A stretch of 64,000 bases of DNA from Bradyrhizobium sp. AUGA SZCCT0176 (GTDB lineage Bacteria; Pseudomonadota; Alphaproteobacteria; Rhizobiales; Xanthobacteraceae): contig NZ_JAFCMB010000023.1 in NCBI RefSeq assembly GCF_018130145.1, positions 1 through 64,000 on the forward strand. Reading direction: 5' to 3'. The translations under genes were made by a program, and so were the position numbers. Position 1 is the first letter of the stretch. Every line of letters starts with the position of its first letter. The notes under the pieces are model-generated. The model worked only from the letters and a program-made list of their open reading frames with translations, was not told where the DNA came from and made no database searches. Positions 1 through 7,951 of the stretch are shown one piece after another.

Positions 1-690
1 GGCGTCACGACGCCGGGTTCGGTCGCGGCCAATGGGTCGGCTTCGCTGACCGCAGCCACGACCATCACCGGCACGACGCTTGCCGCTACCACCGGTTCGG
101 CCTCGCTCCAGGCCGCCGGCCTGATCGACTGGGCCACGCTGACCGCCGGTACCACGCTGGGGATCAATTCGACCGGAAGCAGCATCACGCTCAAGACCGC
201 GCAGAGCGGCGGCAGCCAGACGCTGCACGCCAACCAGAATGTCACGTTCAATCAGCTGGCCGCCAACGGCATCAGCGGCGATGCCGGAAACATCAACGTC
301 AATGCCGACAACGGCTTCATCCTGGCAGAGACTGTCGTTGCCGGCGGCGTCACGACGCCGGGTTCGGTCGCGGCCAATGGGTCGGCTTCGCTGACCGCAG
401 CCACGACCATCACCGGCACGACGCTTGCCGCTACCACCGGTTCGGCCTCGCTCCAGGCCGCCGGCCTGATCGACTGGACCGCGCTGACGGCAGGTACGAC
501 GCTGGGGGTCAATTCGACCGGCAGCAGCATCGCGCTCAAGACCGCGCAGAGCGGCGGCAGCCAGACGCTGCACGCCAGGCAGAACGTGACGTTCGACCAG
601 CTCACGACCAGCGGGATCACGGGCGACGCAGGTAACGTCAACATCAACGCCGATACCGGCAAACTCGCCGGCGGCTCGATCAATGCCCAT
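1..690 (+). repeat. 345-bp tandem repeats inside the adhesin gene
   Basis: Positions 1-132 are identical, base for base, to 346-477. The two copies then differ by scattered substitutions up to about 690, which gives an in-frame period of exactly 345 bp (115 codons). A third, much more diverged unit follows from about 691 to 1030. The identical segment may extend further left, outside the window. Perfect identity over 132 bp beside diverged sequence points to recent duplication or gene conversion. Confidence 0.9.
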
Positions 691-1914
691 GGTTCCGCCA
701 GGCTGATCGCGGCGACCACCAATACCGGCGCCAACCTCACCACCGTCACCGGCGGCGCGTTGCTGCAGGGAACGCTGATCGACTGGGCCAACCTCCAGCT
801 GGCCGGCGCACTCGGTATTACGGCGACGACGGGCGGGATCACCCTCGGGACGGCGATCAGCGGCGGCACCCAGACCTTGCAGGCACATGGCGACATCGTC
901 TTCAAGCAGCTGACCGCCAACGGCATCCCCGGCGACGCCGGTGACGTCAATCTGCGCTCCGACTTCGGCTCAATCCTGGGCGGATCGGTCTATGCCAATG
1001 GCGACACCCATTTCGATACGGCGGGTTCGATCAGGCTCGATCAGATCAGGGGCAATACGGTCGCGCTGTCCGCTCCCGGCGACCTCACCATCAAATGGGT
1101 TGGCGTCGTCAAGCAACTGGATCTCGCCGCCAACACCATCAACGTCGTCGGCGGGCAAATTCCATCGACGCCGTCGATCCCGCTGATCATGAACGTCACC
1201 GGTTACAAGGGCGGTGTCGCGACCTCGGCCAATCTCAACATCGATCCGGATACGATCATCGTGAACCAGTTCAGGGTCGTTGACGCGAACTTCGTCACCG
1301 ACGCGCCGAACGTCACGATCGTCAACGGCTTCGTGCCCGGCCAGCTGATGCTGACGACGCTGACCCAACGGATATTGCTGGATAACCGTTCGCCGTCGCC
1401 GTCGAACTGGGCGACGCTGCAGCTCTACCAGCCGAGCGGCGTGTTCACGATGAGCCACAACGGCAACGCCAACGTCACCGACAGCTACGTCGTCCTCTAC
1501 AATGGCGACATCTCGGCGACCGTGACCAACTACGTGGGTTCTCACACCTGCTGCAGCAACTTCACCGGCTCGATGGCGATCCGCAACATCGCGAACGACA
1601 CCGAGGGCACGGAAACGCTCACCACCTGGCTGGCGCAAAAGAGCGGAGCCGAAACGTTCTATCTGCTTGGTCTTGCCGGAAACGCGCGACTGGAGGCGCT
1701 GCTCACCCCGAAGCCGGTTGAGGTGATCGGATCGGGACCGGCCGTGAATATTGAGGGGCTTACGGAAGCCAGGAAGCTTCGGCAGCTCCATCGTGAAGGC
1801 CGCAAGAATAGCCGTCCGGGCTGGAACAGCACCGGGCTTGATGGACGCGCAAAAGGGAATGCTAATCGGTTCGCGGATGCCAGGGAGAATGGCAATCCGG
1901 TAGTTCAGTTCTAA
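1..1914 (+). CDS. Two-partner-secretion exoprotein (TpsA / filamentous-haemagglutinin type), 3' part only
   Basis: The frame is open from the left edge of the window to a TAA at 1912-1914, so only the C-terminal ~637 residues are present. The protein is rich in Gly, Ala, Thr, Ser and Asn, as expected of a secreted beta-helix adhesin. It is built of ~115-residue repeats starting near nucleotides 1, 346 and 691. Each repeat carries a LIDW motif, an SGG-[ST]-QTL motif and an NGI-x-GDAG motif. The C-terminal third is not repetitive and contains an adjacent Cys pair (HTCC, near 1545-1552). The next gene, 15 bp downstream, encodes the matching TpsB transporter, which strongly supports the assignment. 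The N-terminal TPS signal domain lies outside the window. The ligand or surface target is unknown. Confidence 0.85.
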   Translation, partial: GVTTPGSVAANGSASLTAATTITGTTLAATTGSASLQAAGLIDWATLTAGTTLGINSTGSSITLKTAQSGGSQTLHANQNVTFNQLAANGISGDAGNINVNADNGFILAETVVAGGVTTPGSVAANGSASLTAATTITGTTLAATTGSASLQAAGLIDWTALTAGTTLGVNSTGSSIALKTAQSGGSQTLHARQNVTFDQLTTSGITGDAGNVNINADTGKLAGGSINAHGSARLIAATTNTGANLTTVTGGALLQGTLIDWANLQLAGALGITATTGGITLGTAISGGTQTLQAHGDIVFKQLTANGIPGDAGDVNLRSDFGSILGGSVYANGDTHFDTAGSIRLDQIRGNTVALSAPGDLTIKWVGVVKQLDLAANTINVVGGQIPSTPSIPLIMNVTGYKGGVATSANLNIDPDTIIVNQFRVVDANFVTDAPNVTIVNGFVPGQLMLTTLTQRILLDNRSPSPSNWATLQLYQPSGVFTMSHNGNANVTDSYVVLYNGDISATVTNYVGSHTCCSNFTGSMAIRNIANDTEGTETLTTWLAQKSGAETFYLLGLAGNARLEALLTPKPVEVIGSGPAVNIEGLTEARKLRQLHREGRKNSRPGWNSTGLDGRAKGNANRFADARENGNPVVQF

Positions 1915-1929
1915 GGCGACAGGTTTTCA

Positions 1930-3591
1930 ATGCGTAGGCAGGCAATAGCATTGGGCGTCGGACTTGCACTGTTGTGCAGTGCATCCGCGCGCGCGCAGCT
2001 CGCCCCGCAGGTCAACCCCGGCGCCATCCAGACTGACATCGACCGCCAGCGGCAGCAACTCGAGCGGCAGAGCCAACCACCCAAGCTCCAGGGCCCGGGC
2101 GTGGTCGGCGGCGAGCGGGAAAAGACCCAAACCCTGAAACCAGGTGGTCCAAAATTCCTGCTGCGCAAGCTTGAATTCGATTCATCCAAGTTCATTACGC
2201 CCGAAGAGCTCAACGAGATTGCGAAGAAATATATCGGCAAGGACGCCGATATCGCGACACTTCAGCAGGTCGTAGCCGACATCAACGCGGTCTACGCCGA
2301 ACGCGGGATCGTCACGGGGATCGCGACGCTGCCGGATCAGGATGCCAAGGGCGGGATCGTTCGCATCAAGCTGACGGAAGGTCGTCTGCAAAAGACCACC
2401 ATCGAGGGCAACAAGCAGACGTCGACATCCTATATCCTGCCGCGCGTCCAGGCGCCGGAAGGTGAAGTCCTCGATGTGCCGAAGCTCAACCGCGATGTGA
2501 TCTGGTTCAATCGAACCAACGACGTGCAGATCAAGGCGTTGTTGCAGCCGGGGACCAGCTTCGGCCTGACCGACCTGCAATTCGCCGTTATCGAACCACC
2601 CACCGATACGCTGCAATTATTTGTCGACAATCAGGGTGTCCAGAACACCGGCCGGTTCGAAGGCGGCGCGTTTTACCGGCGTCACGGCCTGTTCGGCGTG
2701 GATGATCGCCTGACCTTCTATGGGGTGAGGTCGGACGGCAACCTCAACGGCAACGTCGCCTATAACATTCCGGTAAACCCGTGGGGCGGCCGCGTCGGCG
2801 TGAGCTACACGCAAGGGAAGATCAAGATCATCGACGGACCGTTCGTCGCGCTCGACGTAACCGGGCGATCGACCCAGGCCTCCATCAATTTCAGCCAGCC
2901 GGCCTGGGTTACACAAAACTGGCTGCTGCTGCTCAATGCGGCGCAGACCGACGGCAATACGGTAAGCCGGTTTAGCACCGTTGCGGTCACCAGCGACCGC
3001 TATCAGCGAACCACGGGTGGGTTTTCGTTGACCAATTCCGGCAACAATTATTCCATCACCGTCTCGCCGTCGATGAACTACATCGAATGGCACGATTACA
3101 TTCTGAACGGCAACCGAACCTTCAATACCTATACCGGCAGTGCGATAGCGACGGGGATGGGGCCTGCCAATTTCAGCGCCAATCTGCTGGGCAGCTGGCA
3201 ATATTCGCCGACGAAGCTGTTGCCGGGCGACCAGATCTTTTCGATCGGCGGCCCGACCACCGTGCGCGGCTATCCCACCAATGCGGTGGCCGGCGACAGC
3301 GGCTACTACGTCAACGCCGAACTGCACTACAACTGGTCGGCCATTCTCAAGGGCCTGGACACGTATGTGTTCACCGATTGGGGCGCAGTGTTCTCCACGT
3401 TCCCCGGCATCGTGGAATTGAGTTCGATCGGGGTGGGTTTCTCGTGGACGATGGCGCCGTCGCTGACCTTCGAGGGCAGTTATGCAACGCCGCTGAAACT
3501 GGCGACTTCCACCCAGCGGCACTACGAATACTATGGCCGGTTCATCTTCCGGCCCTTGCTGATGTTCCCAAAGCAAAATACGCCCGGATAG
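1930..3591 (+). CDS. TpsB outer-membrane transporter (ShlB/FhaC/HecB family)
   Basis: This 553-residue outer-membrane protein should export the TpsA adhesin encoded 15 bp upstream. Residues 1-23 form a signal peptide (MRRQ, a hydrophobic core, then ARAQ). They are followed by a Gln-rich, Pro-rich linker and POTRA-like sequence from about residue 75, containing YAERGIVTGIATLP, which matches POTRA_2. The C-terminal half is a 16-strand-type barrel. It has the Omp85-superfamily hallmark VRGY near residue 445 and an FTDWG motif near residue 480, and it ends in alternating aromatic strands. The length is normal for FhaC-like transporters. Gene order tpsA-tpsB and the tight spacing indicate one operon. 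Confidence 0.93.
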   Translation: MRRQAIALGVGLALLCSASARAQLAPQVNPGAIQTDIDRQRQQLERQSQPPKLQGPGVVGGEREKTQTLKPGGPKFLLRKLEFDSSKFITPEELNEIAKKYIGKDADIATLQQVVADINAVYAERGIVTGIATLPDQDAKGGIVRIKLTEGRLQKTTIEGNKQTSTSYILPRVQAPEGEVLDVPKLNRDVIWFNRTNDVQIKALLQPGTSFGLTDLQFAVIEPPTDTLQLFVDNQGVQNTGRFEGGAFYRRHGLFGVDDRLTFYGVRSDGNLNGNVAYNIPVNPWGGRVGVSYTQGKIKIIDGPFVALDVTGRSTQASINFSQPAWVTQNWLLLLNAAQTDGNTVSRFSTVAVTSDRYQRTTGGFSLTNSGNNYSITVSPSMNYIEWHDYILNGNRTFNTYTGSAIATGMGPANFSANLLGSWQYSPTKLLPGDQIFSIGGPTTVRGYPTNAVAGDSGYYVNAELHYNWSAILKGLDTYVFTDWGAVFSTFPGIVELSSIGVGFSWTMAPSLTFEGSYATPLKLATSTQRHYEYYGRFIFRPLLMFPKQNTPG

Positions 3592-3729
3592 ACCGGCGAT
3601 CGGGATTCCAGCGAGCCGCGCCGCTCCGGGCCAGTGTTCCGTCATCTGAAGTGACCGCGTTGCCATTCTCGACGCGCGTCCCGGAAATGCTATGCAGGGC
3701 ACGTGAGCAATTTCTGCGGAGTTCGTAAG

Positions 3730-4542
3730 ATGCCCAACCCATCACGGCGCGTCGCCGTCGTCGGCCTTGGTCCGATCGGGCGGAAGGTCGTGGAAGCCCT
3801 GGATCAAGGCATCGACGGCCTGGTCCTCGCGGCAGTATCGGTACAGGACCCGGCCAAGCATGGCGATTTTCTCGCCAAATTGAAGCGTTCGCCCGCCGTC
3901 CTGCCAATCGACGATCTCTGCGCGGCGGCCGATATCGTGATCGAGTGCGCACCCAGCAAGCTCGTTCGATCGATTGTCATCCCGTTCGTGAGCCGCGGTA
4001 AAACTGCGATCGTCCTGAGCGTGGGCGCGCTTCTCGAGAACGAGGATCTCATTGCGCTGGCCAGGCAAAACGGCGGCCAGATCGTCGTGCCGACCGGTGC
4101 GCTGATCGGTCTCGACGCGGTCACCGCCGCGGCGGAAGGCAAGATCCAGTCGGTCAGAATGGTGACGCGAAAGCCGCTCAACGGCCTCGCCGGGGCTCCC
4201 TATCTGGTCGAAAACAACATCGACATTGCCGGCATCACCGAGCCCTTGAAGATTTTCGAGGGCACCGCCCGTGATGCGGCCAAGGGCTTTCCGGCGAATC
4301 TCAATGTTGCCGTGGCGCTTTCGCTGGCGGGCCTTGGGCCCGACCAGACCACGCTGCAGATCTGGGCCGATCCAACGGTGACCCGCAACGTGCACCGCGT
4401 CGAAGTGGAATCGGATTCCGCGCGCTTTTCGATGACGATAGAGAACATTCCCTCGGAAAACCCCAAGACCGGCCGCATCACGGCACTTTCGGTCATTGCA
4501 TACTTGCGCAAGCAAGGTTCAGCCCTGCGCGTCGGAACCTGA
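3730..4542 (+). CDS. nadX: L-aspartate dehydrogenase
   Basis: The product is 270 residues with an N-terminal Rossmann fold (VVGLGPIG at residues ~8-15) and the aspartate-dehydrogenase C-terminal domain. Recognisable family segments are LSVGALLENEDL, PTGALIGLDAV, FPANLNVAVALSLAGLG and NPKTGRITALS. The enzyme converts L-aspartate to oxaloacetate or iminoaspartate with NAD(P), and iminoaspartate feeds NAD synthesis. ATG 3730 is preferred because GCGGAG ends eight bases upstream. An in-frame GTG at 3703 would add nine residues and has a poorer site. It stands alone between the adhesin operon and a hypothetical gene, so its physiological role here is inferred only from the family. Confidence 0.85.
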   Translation: MPNPSRRVAVVGLGPIGRKVVEALDQGIDGLVLAAVSVQDPAKHGDFLAKLKRSPAVLPIDDLCAAADIVIECAPSKLVRSIVIPFVSRGKTAIVLSVGALLENEDLIALARQNGGQIVVPTGALIGLDAVTAAAEGKIQSVRMVTRKPLNGLAGAPYLVENNIDIAGITEPLKIFEGTARDAAKGFPANLNVAVALSLAGLGPDQTTLQIWADPTVTRNVHRVEVESDSARFSMTIENIPSENPKTGRITALSVIAYLRKQGSALRVGT

Positions 4543-4565
4543 GGATCAGGCGGTGAGGGGAGGCC

Positions 4566-4844
4566 TCACTTCGTCAACGACATCCAGCGCTCCGTGGCGC
4601 CGATCGCCGCCGACCAAAGCTGGTCCGCAGGCTGACCGCGGTGCAGCGCTTTGCCGACCTCGCAAATCGCCATGAATGCACCAGAGCGCGCCTCTTCGAC
4701 CTCCAGCGGTTGCTCGCCGCTTCCCTGAACCAGGCCGACCAGTCCGTTCAGTATCGGCAAGGCCAACTGCGCCGCCTGATCTTCGGCGGCCTTCAAGGCG
4801 TCCAGTACGCGCGTCGCTTTCTCGAAATCACGCATCGCCACCAC
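4566..4844 (-). CDS. Small conserved-looking hypothetical protein
   Basis: This 92-residue soluble protein is predicted largely alpha-helical and acidic, with a DFEKATRVLDALKAAEDQAAQLALP segment followed by ICEVGKALHRG. I do not recognise a domain. The start is uncertain: GTG 4844 is the longest, and ATG 4835 (MRDFEKA) is the simplest alternative. It converges on the aspartate dehydrogenase gene and lies just beyond the 3' end of tRNA-Ser. Codon use resembles neighbouring core genes, which is why it is kept. Confidence 0.55.
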   Translation of the reverse strand: MVAMRDFEKATRVLDALKAAEDQAAQLALPILNGLVGLVQGSGEQPLEVEEARSGAFMAICEVGKALHRGQPADQLWSAAIGATERWMSLTK

Positions 4845-4884
4845 TTGCCAAAGCCCGAGGGATGAAAAGCCCAGGATAACATTT

Positions 4885-4974
4885 TGGCGGAAGGGGTGGG
4901 ATTCGAACCCACGGTACCCTTGCAGGCACGCCGGTTTTCAAGACCGGTGCCTTAAACCACTCGGCCACCCTTCC
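4885..4974 (-). tRNA. tRNA-Ser (anticodon TGA)
   Basis: Read on the minus strand, the 5' arm GGAAGGG pairs with CCCTTCC, followed by discriminator G and an encoded CCA (3' end at 4885). The anticodon loop is CTTGAAA (anticodon TGA). The T arm contains GGTTCGAATCC. A long variable arm (GCGTGCCTGCAAGGGTACC region) is typical of serine tRNAs. The length is 90 nt including CCA. Integrase debris starts about 85 bp beyond its 5' end. Confidence 0.95.
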
Positions 4975-5059
4975 GTTGCTGCGGTATCAAGCACTTAGGG
5001 GGCAGGAGATCAAGAACGGTCTGTGAACAAGTCTTTCTGGGCCAATTTGGGGGCCAATC

Positions 5060-5292
5060 TCAGCGCCGATCGAGGAAACGGGCCGCAAACTTCCCGATGG
5101 CATCCGCCAGATTGGCGTCGGCCGCCTTGCTCCTTTTGCGCTTGGCGTAGCTCCGGAGGACAACCGCCGGATCGTCGCCGATGCGCAGCGCCACGGTGTG
5201 GACCGGGATGCCAGCGTCGAGGAGGGCGGTGGTATCGATGCCCGAAAGTCGTGGAAGCGGGTGCTAGCGAAACCGATGACCCCGGTGCGGCG
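5060..5292 (-). pseudogene. Tyrosine-recombinase (phage integrase) C-terminal remnant, frameshifted
   Basis: On the minus strand, the frame ending at TGA 5062-5060 reads ALLDAGIPVHTVALRIGD, then DPAVVLRSYAKRKRSK, close to the C-terminus of site-specific integrases and including the catalytic-Tyr-like SYAKRK. Just upstream, a different frame reads STRFHDFRAS, matching the HxxR box (usually FHDLRHTHAS). A small deletion between the two therefore broke the frame and removed the HTH part of that box. The N-terminal two thirds are missing. It sits beside tRNA-Ser and abuts a second recombinase fragment, so it is debris of an integrated element. Confidence 0.75.
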
Positions 5293-5300
5293 GGCAACCT

Positions 5301-5729
5301 TTGACCGAACAGGTCGACCGGTTGTCGCGCCTCACCTCGGCCGACTGGCAACCCCTCAAGGTCGAACAGACGTCACGGCACGTGCGCGTTATGGCGCTCG
5401 ACCTGCCGACGTCATGGACGATGGCGACGACGAGCGCCGACGAATTCACCAGCCGCATGTTCGAGGCCGTCAACGCGATTCTGCTCGACATGCTCGGCGC
5501 TTGCGCCCGCAAGGACTACGATGATCGCCGCCGGCGACAGGCGCAGGGTCAAGCCAAGACGAAGGCCGACGGTCGTTACAAGGGCAGGCTGGAGGACACC
5601 AAGCGCAACGAAGACATCGCCGCCATGCTCACCGCCGGGCAGTCCTGGAGTATGATCCAGCGCGCCTCCAGATGCAGCCGCGCGACGATCGCGAAGATCA
5701 AGAAGCGTCTGCAGCCCGTCGCGGCCTGA
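5301..5729 (+). pseudogene. Serine recombinase (resolvase/invertase) truncated at the N-terminus
   Basis: The 142-codon frame begins abruptly at TEQVDRLSRL, inside the conserved catalytic domain. It continues with VMALDLPTSW, DEFTSRMFEA and ARKDYDDRRRRQAQGQAK, and ends with a helix-turn-helix (SWSMIQRASRCSRATIAKI). This is the C-terminal half of a plasmid/transposon-type resolvase. The N-terminal region with the catalytic Ser is absent, and the break point (~5295) coincides with the edge of the integrase remnant. No Shine-Dalgarno site precedes the TTG at 5301. It is unlikely to be functional. Confidence 0.75.
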
Positions 5730-5948
5730 CGGCCGCCGGGCGGCTCAATGCAGGAGAGGGACCACCCCCACCGGGGACCTTCCACCGAGGTCGGGCGTTT
5801 TTATTCTCATCCGTTTCACGCTCATCCACGTAAAAACCTCCAAAAAGAATCCGGAGAATTTTTCTGGACCAAGCTGTGAGCGTCCCGCCTTTCGAAAATA
5901 TGTTAATGAGCTGGGTCGCTTCGGCCCTGAATTCGAAACTGGCTAAAC

Positions 5949-6134
5949 ATGCTTGATGTCTATCGGTTCGTGTTGGCGCTCCTTGTCGTACAGGGCCATC
6001 TGCTCGCCTGGGGCGCGCCGTGGTTAGCTTGGCAAGCGGTGTTTTCGTTCTACGTTCTCAGCGGCTTCCTGATGTCTCTCGTTACTACACTTCTGCATCG
6101 ACCGGCCCATCCAAAAACTGCGATCTCACGTTAA
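5949..6134 (+). pseudogene. Acyltransferase-3 family membrane protein, N-terminal fragment
   Basis: The 61-codon frame starts MLDVYRFVLALLVVQGHL and continues with FSFYVLSGFLMS, the first two membrane helices of acyltransferase-3 proteins (O-acetylation of sugars and exopolysaccharides). The match ends near residue 45, and the frame then runs into unrelated sequence and a stop at 6132-6134. Family members are usually 330-400 residues, so this is a severe truncation. The context (sugar reductase, DUF5989) suggests a former polysaccharide cluster. Confidence 0.6.
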
Positions 6135-6223
6135 GCGACACCGCCCAATTCCGCAAAAGCAAACCACGCTCGTCGCCCCTAGATAGGGCCTACGATGCTC
6201 AGCTCGCTGATGAAAACGCCGGT

Positions 6224-6425
6224 CTAGCAAATCGACGGCAAGTCTCTAAGACGGAAATCGTCCGTGCCTTCCCAGCTCAGCCAAGTTTCGATGGCCCTGC
6301 GGGCGATCTTGTCCGTCGATTGAGGGAAGTTGATGTCAACGTTCGCTTCCTTCTTGTGGTCAAGATCAATGTGGGATGATTGAATAATCTCGCGGCCTGC
6401 GGAGCTCCAAAAATGCGTATGATGA
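6224..6425 (-). pseudogene. Unidentified protein, C-terminal fragment
   Basis: On the minus strand, the frame ending at TAG 6226-6224 has protein-like composition: THFWSSAGREIIQSSHIDLD, then HKKEANVDINFPQSTDK, ARRAIETWLSWEGTDDFR and LRDLPSIC. It opens after a stop with no plausible start, so it looks like the 3' end of a decayed gene. I do not recognise the family. The neighbouring remnants suggest polysaccharide synthesis, but that is context only. Apart from this fragment, the 6135-6545 stretch shows no gene. Confidence 0.4.
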
Positions 6426-6545
6426 ATTGCGCGTGAAGCCGGCCGGTGACGGGGCTCTCAAGCCGCAGCCGCAACGTGCTGCTCGGGCTTGACCAAGAAA
6501 GCTCACCGAAGCCGACAGGCTCTCTGCTCTCCGAGATTTGGCTAG

Positions 6546-7322
6546 GCGCTCTCAACACGCAGACGGGCTCTGACTTCGTCTCATCAGGTGCAGCTCGATT
6601 TCAACTCCCCAATTGAGAGTTTCGCGATACCTGAAGGGGTACGATGCGCCTGTATTTTCGTCGCGGTCGCTCGACTCGCTGCCTGTGAAGCCGATCGGGC
6701 GGGTTCATCTCTCATCAACGTCACGCGGACAATTGCTCTGATCGACCTGCTGGTGGCGCGGCGCATCTACACCCTGTTCTTGTCTACCAATCAGGTTTTC
6801 GACGGCGATACTCCCCATGTCGCCGCAGACGCACCGATGTCGCCTGTCAGCGAATATGGTCGACAGAAGGCTGAAACAGAAAGTTTGCTGCATAAGCGCA
6901 TGGCCGACGGTGCACCAATCGGGGTACTTCGTCTTGCCAAGGTGGTTTCGCCCGGAATGACGTTGCTGTCCACATGGACGCAGGAGCTAGCGCGTGGACG
7001 TGCGATTCGTGCCTTCAGCGACATGACAATGGCACCCACACCGGTAGATCTGGTGGCGATATCGATCGCTCGAATGATGGAGGAACGCTTGTCGGTCATC
7101 GCCTAGCTCACCGGGCCACGAGATGTCACTTACGTTGATACAGCGCGCTTTCTCGCAAAGAAGAACGGCGTCGATCCGCGACTGGTAGAGGCGGTTAGTG
7201 CGCTCGAAAGCGGCATGCCCAGAGGCGCAACCCCAGGCAACACCACGCTCGACAGTTCCTTAATCACAAAGCGATATGGTATTATTGTTCCTGATGCGCT
7301 CGATGTGATCGACAAACTCTGA
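6546..7322 (+). pseudogene. Sugar-nucleotide reductase / SDR (RmlD-like), N-truncated with an internal amber stop
   Basis: One frame reads through RRIYTLFLSTNQVFDG, SPVSEYGRQKAETESL (the YxxxK catalytic pair), LRLAKVVSPG and IRAFSDMTMAPTPVDLV. It meets TAG at 7104-7106 and continues in the same frame with LTGPRDVTYVDTARFLAKK to TGA 7320-7322. The conserved LTGPRDVTY box directly after the stop shows it is a nonsense mutation, most simply CAG to TAG. The nucleotide-binding N-terminus is missing: an in-frame stop lies at 6543-6545 and there is no Rossmann start. It was probably a dTDP-sugar reductase of a surface-polysaccharide pathway. Confidence 0.7.
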
Positions 7323-7440
7323 TGATGTCTCTCGTCTATGGAATCCGTAGTTGCCTGCCTCTCAATTTTGATCCCCAGAAAGCGAAGCCGGCAGCACCCT
7401 TGCGGCCGAGACGATGAAAGAATGTTCTGAAGGACGAAAC

Positions 7441-7590
7441 ATGGAATTCGTAGCTGAGCTTTGGCGATTTATGCGGTTCCGAAAGAAGTTTTGGCTGTTG
7501 CCGATCCTGATCATGATGGTCGTGCTTGGCGGACTTGTGGTGCTGACGAAAGGCTCCGCGATCGCGCCTTTTATTTATACTCTCTTCTAG
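7441..7590 (+). CDS. DUF5989-family one-TM small protein (49 aa)
   Basis: ATG 7441 has a good AAGGA ribosome-binding site about seven bases upstream. The product begins MEFVAELWRFMRFRKKFWLL, continues with a hydrophobic helix (residues ~19-36) and ends GSAIAPFIYTLF, the DUF5989 signature. In other bacteria this family usually sits next to carbamoyltransferase and SxtJ-like membrane genes of polysaccharide or secondary-metabolite clusters (family knowledge). Here those partners are gone, and only a 13-codon stub (7591-7632) follows directly after the stop. It is the only intact-looking gene in the 5060-7871 graveyard. Confidence 0.8.
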   Translation: MEFVAELWRFMRFRKKFWLLPILIMMVVLGGLVVLTKGSAIAPFIYTLF

Positions 7591-7754
7591 ATGGCGCATC
7601 TGTATCCTTGGGATTTTCACAAGCGGCCTTAGACAAGTTTTTCATTGGACTCTGCGGCCCGCCAGAGGCTGAGGGCAGGGTAGGATTCCCAAATCGGGGC
7701 GGCAGACGCCCAGGCTGCGCGCCTGGGTGCTGCGGCCCTGGGTACGATCAAAGC

Positions 7755-7871
7755 GGCTATTGGACAGTCAATGAATACGTGACGAGTACCGCGGCTGCCG
7801 TAAACGAGCAGAGCGCGGTGACAGGCGACATGCCGGCCAATATGCAGCGCGCGGCAGCGGCGTTGGCTTGA
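7755..7871 (+). pseudogene. Methyl-accepting chemotaxis protein, C-terminal scrap
   Basis: The frame reads NEYVTSTAAAVNEQSAVTGD and then MPANMQRAAAALA, ending in TGA at 7869-7871. This is the distal part of an MCP signalling domain (usually NEYVTSTAAAVEEQSAVT). Everything upstream in this frame is unrelated, and the conserved hairpin region is missing, so it is a remnant. It marks the right end of the pseudogene cluster. Confidence 0.55.
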
Positions 7872-7951
7872 ACGAAAGGATCGGCCATCGATTCCTGGTT
7901 TCCGATGATCGACCGGGCGTGAGTTGCTGCCAACGCCGCTCGCTCGCCGTC

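Noticed and set aside
1-690. Possible CRISPR-like array because of regular repeats
   Set aside because: The repeats are 345 bp, in frame and coding, with no short spacers. They are protein repeats of an adhesin.
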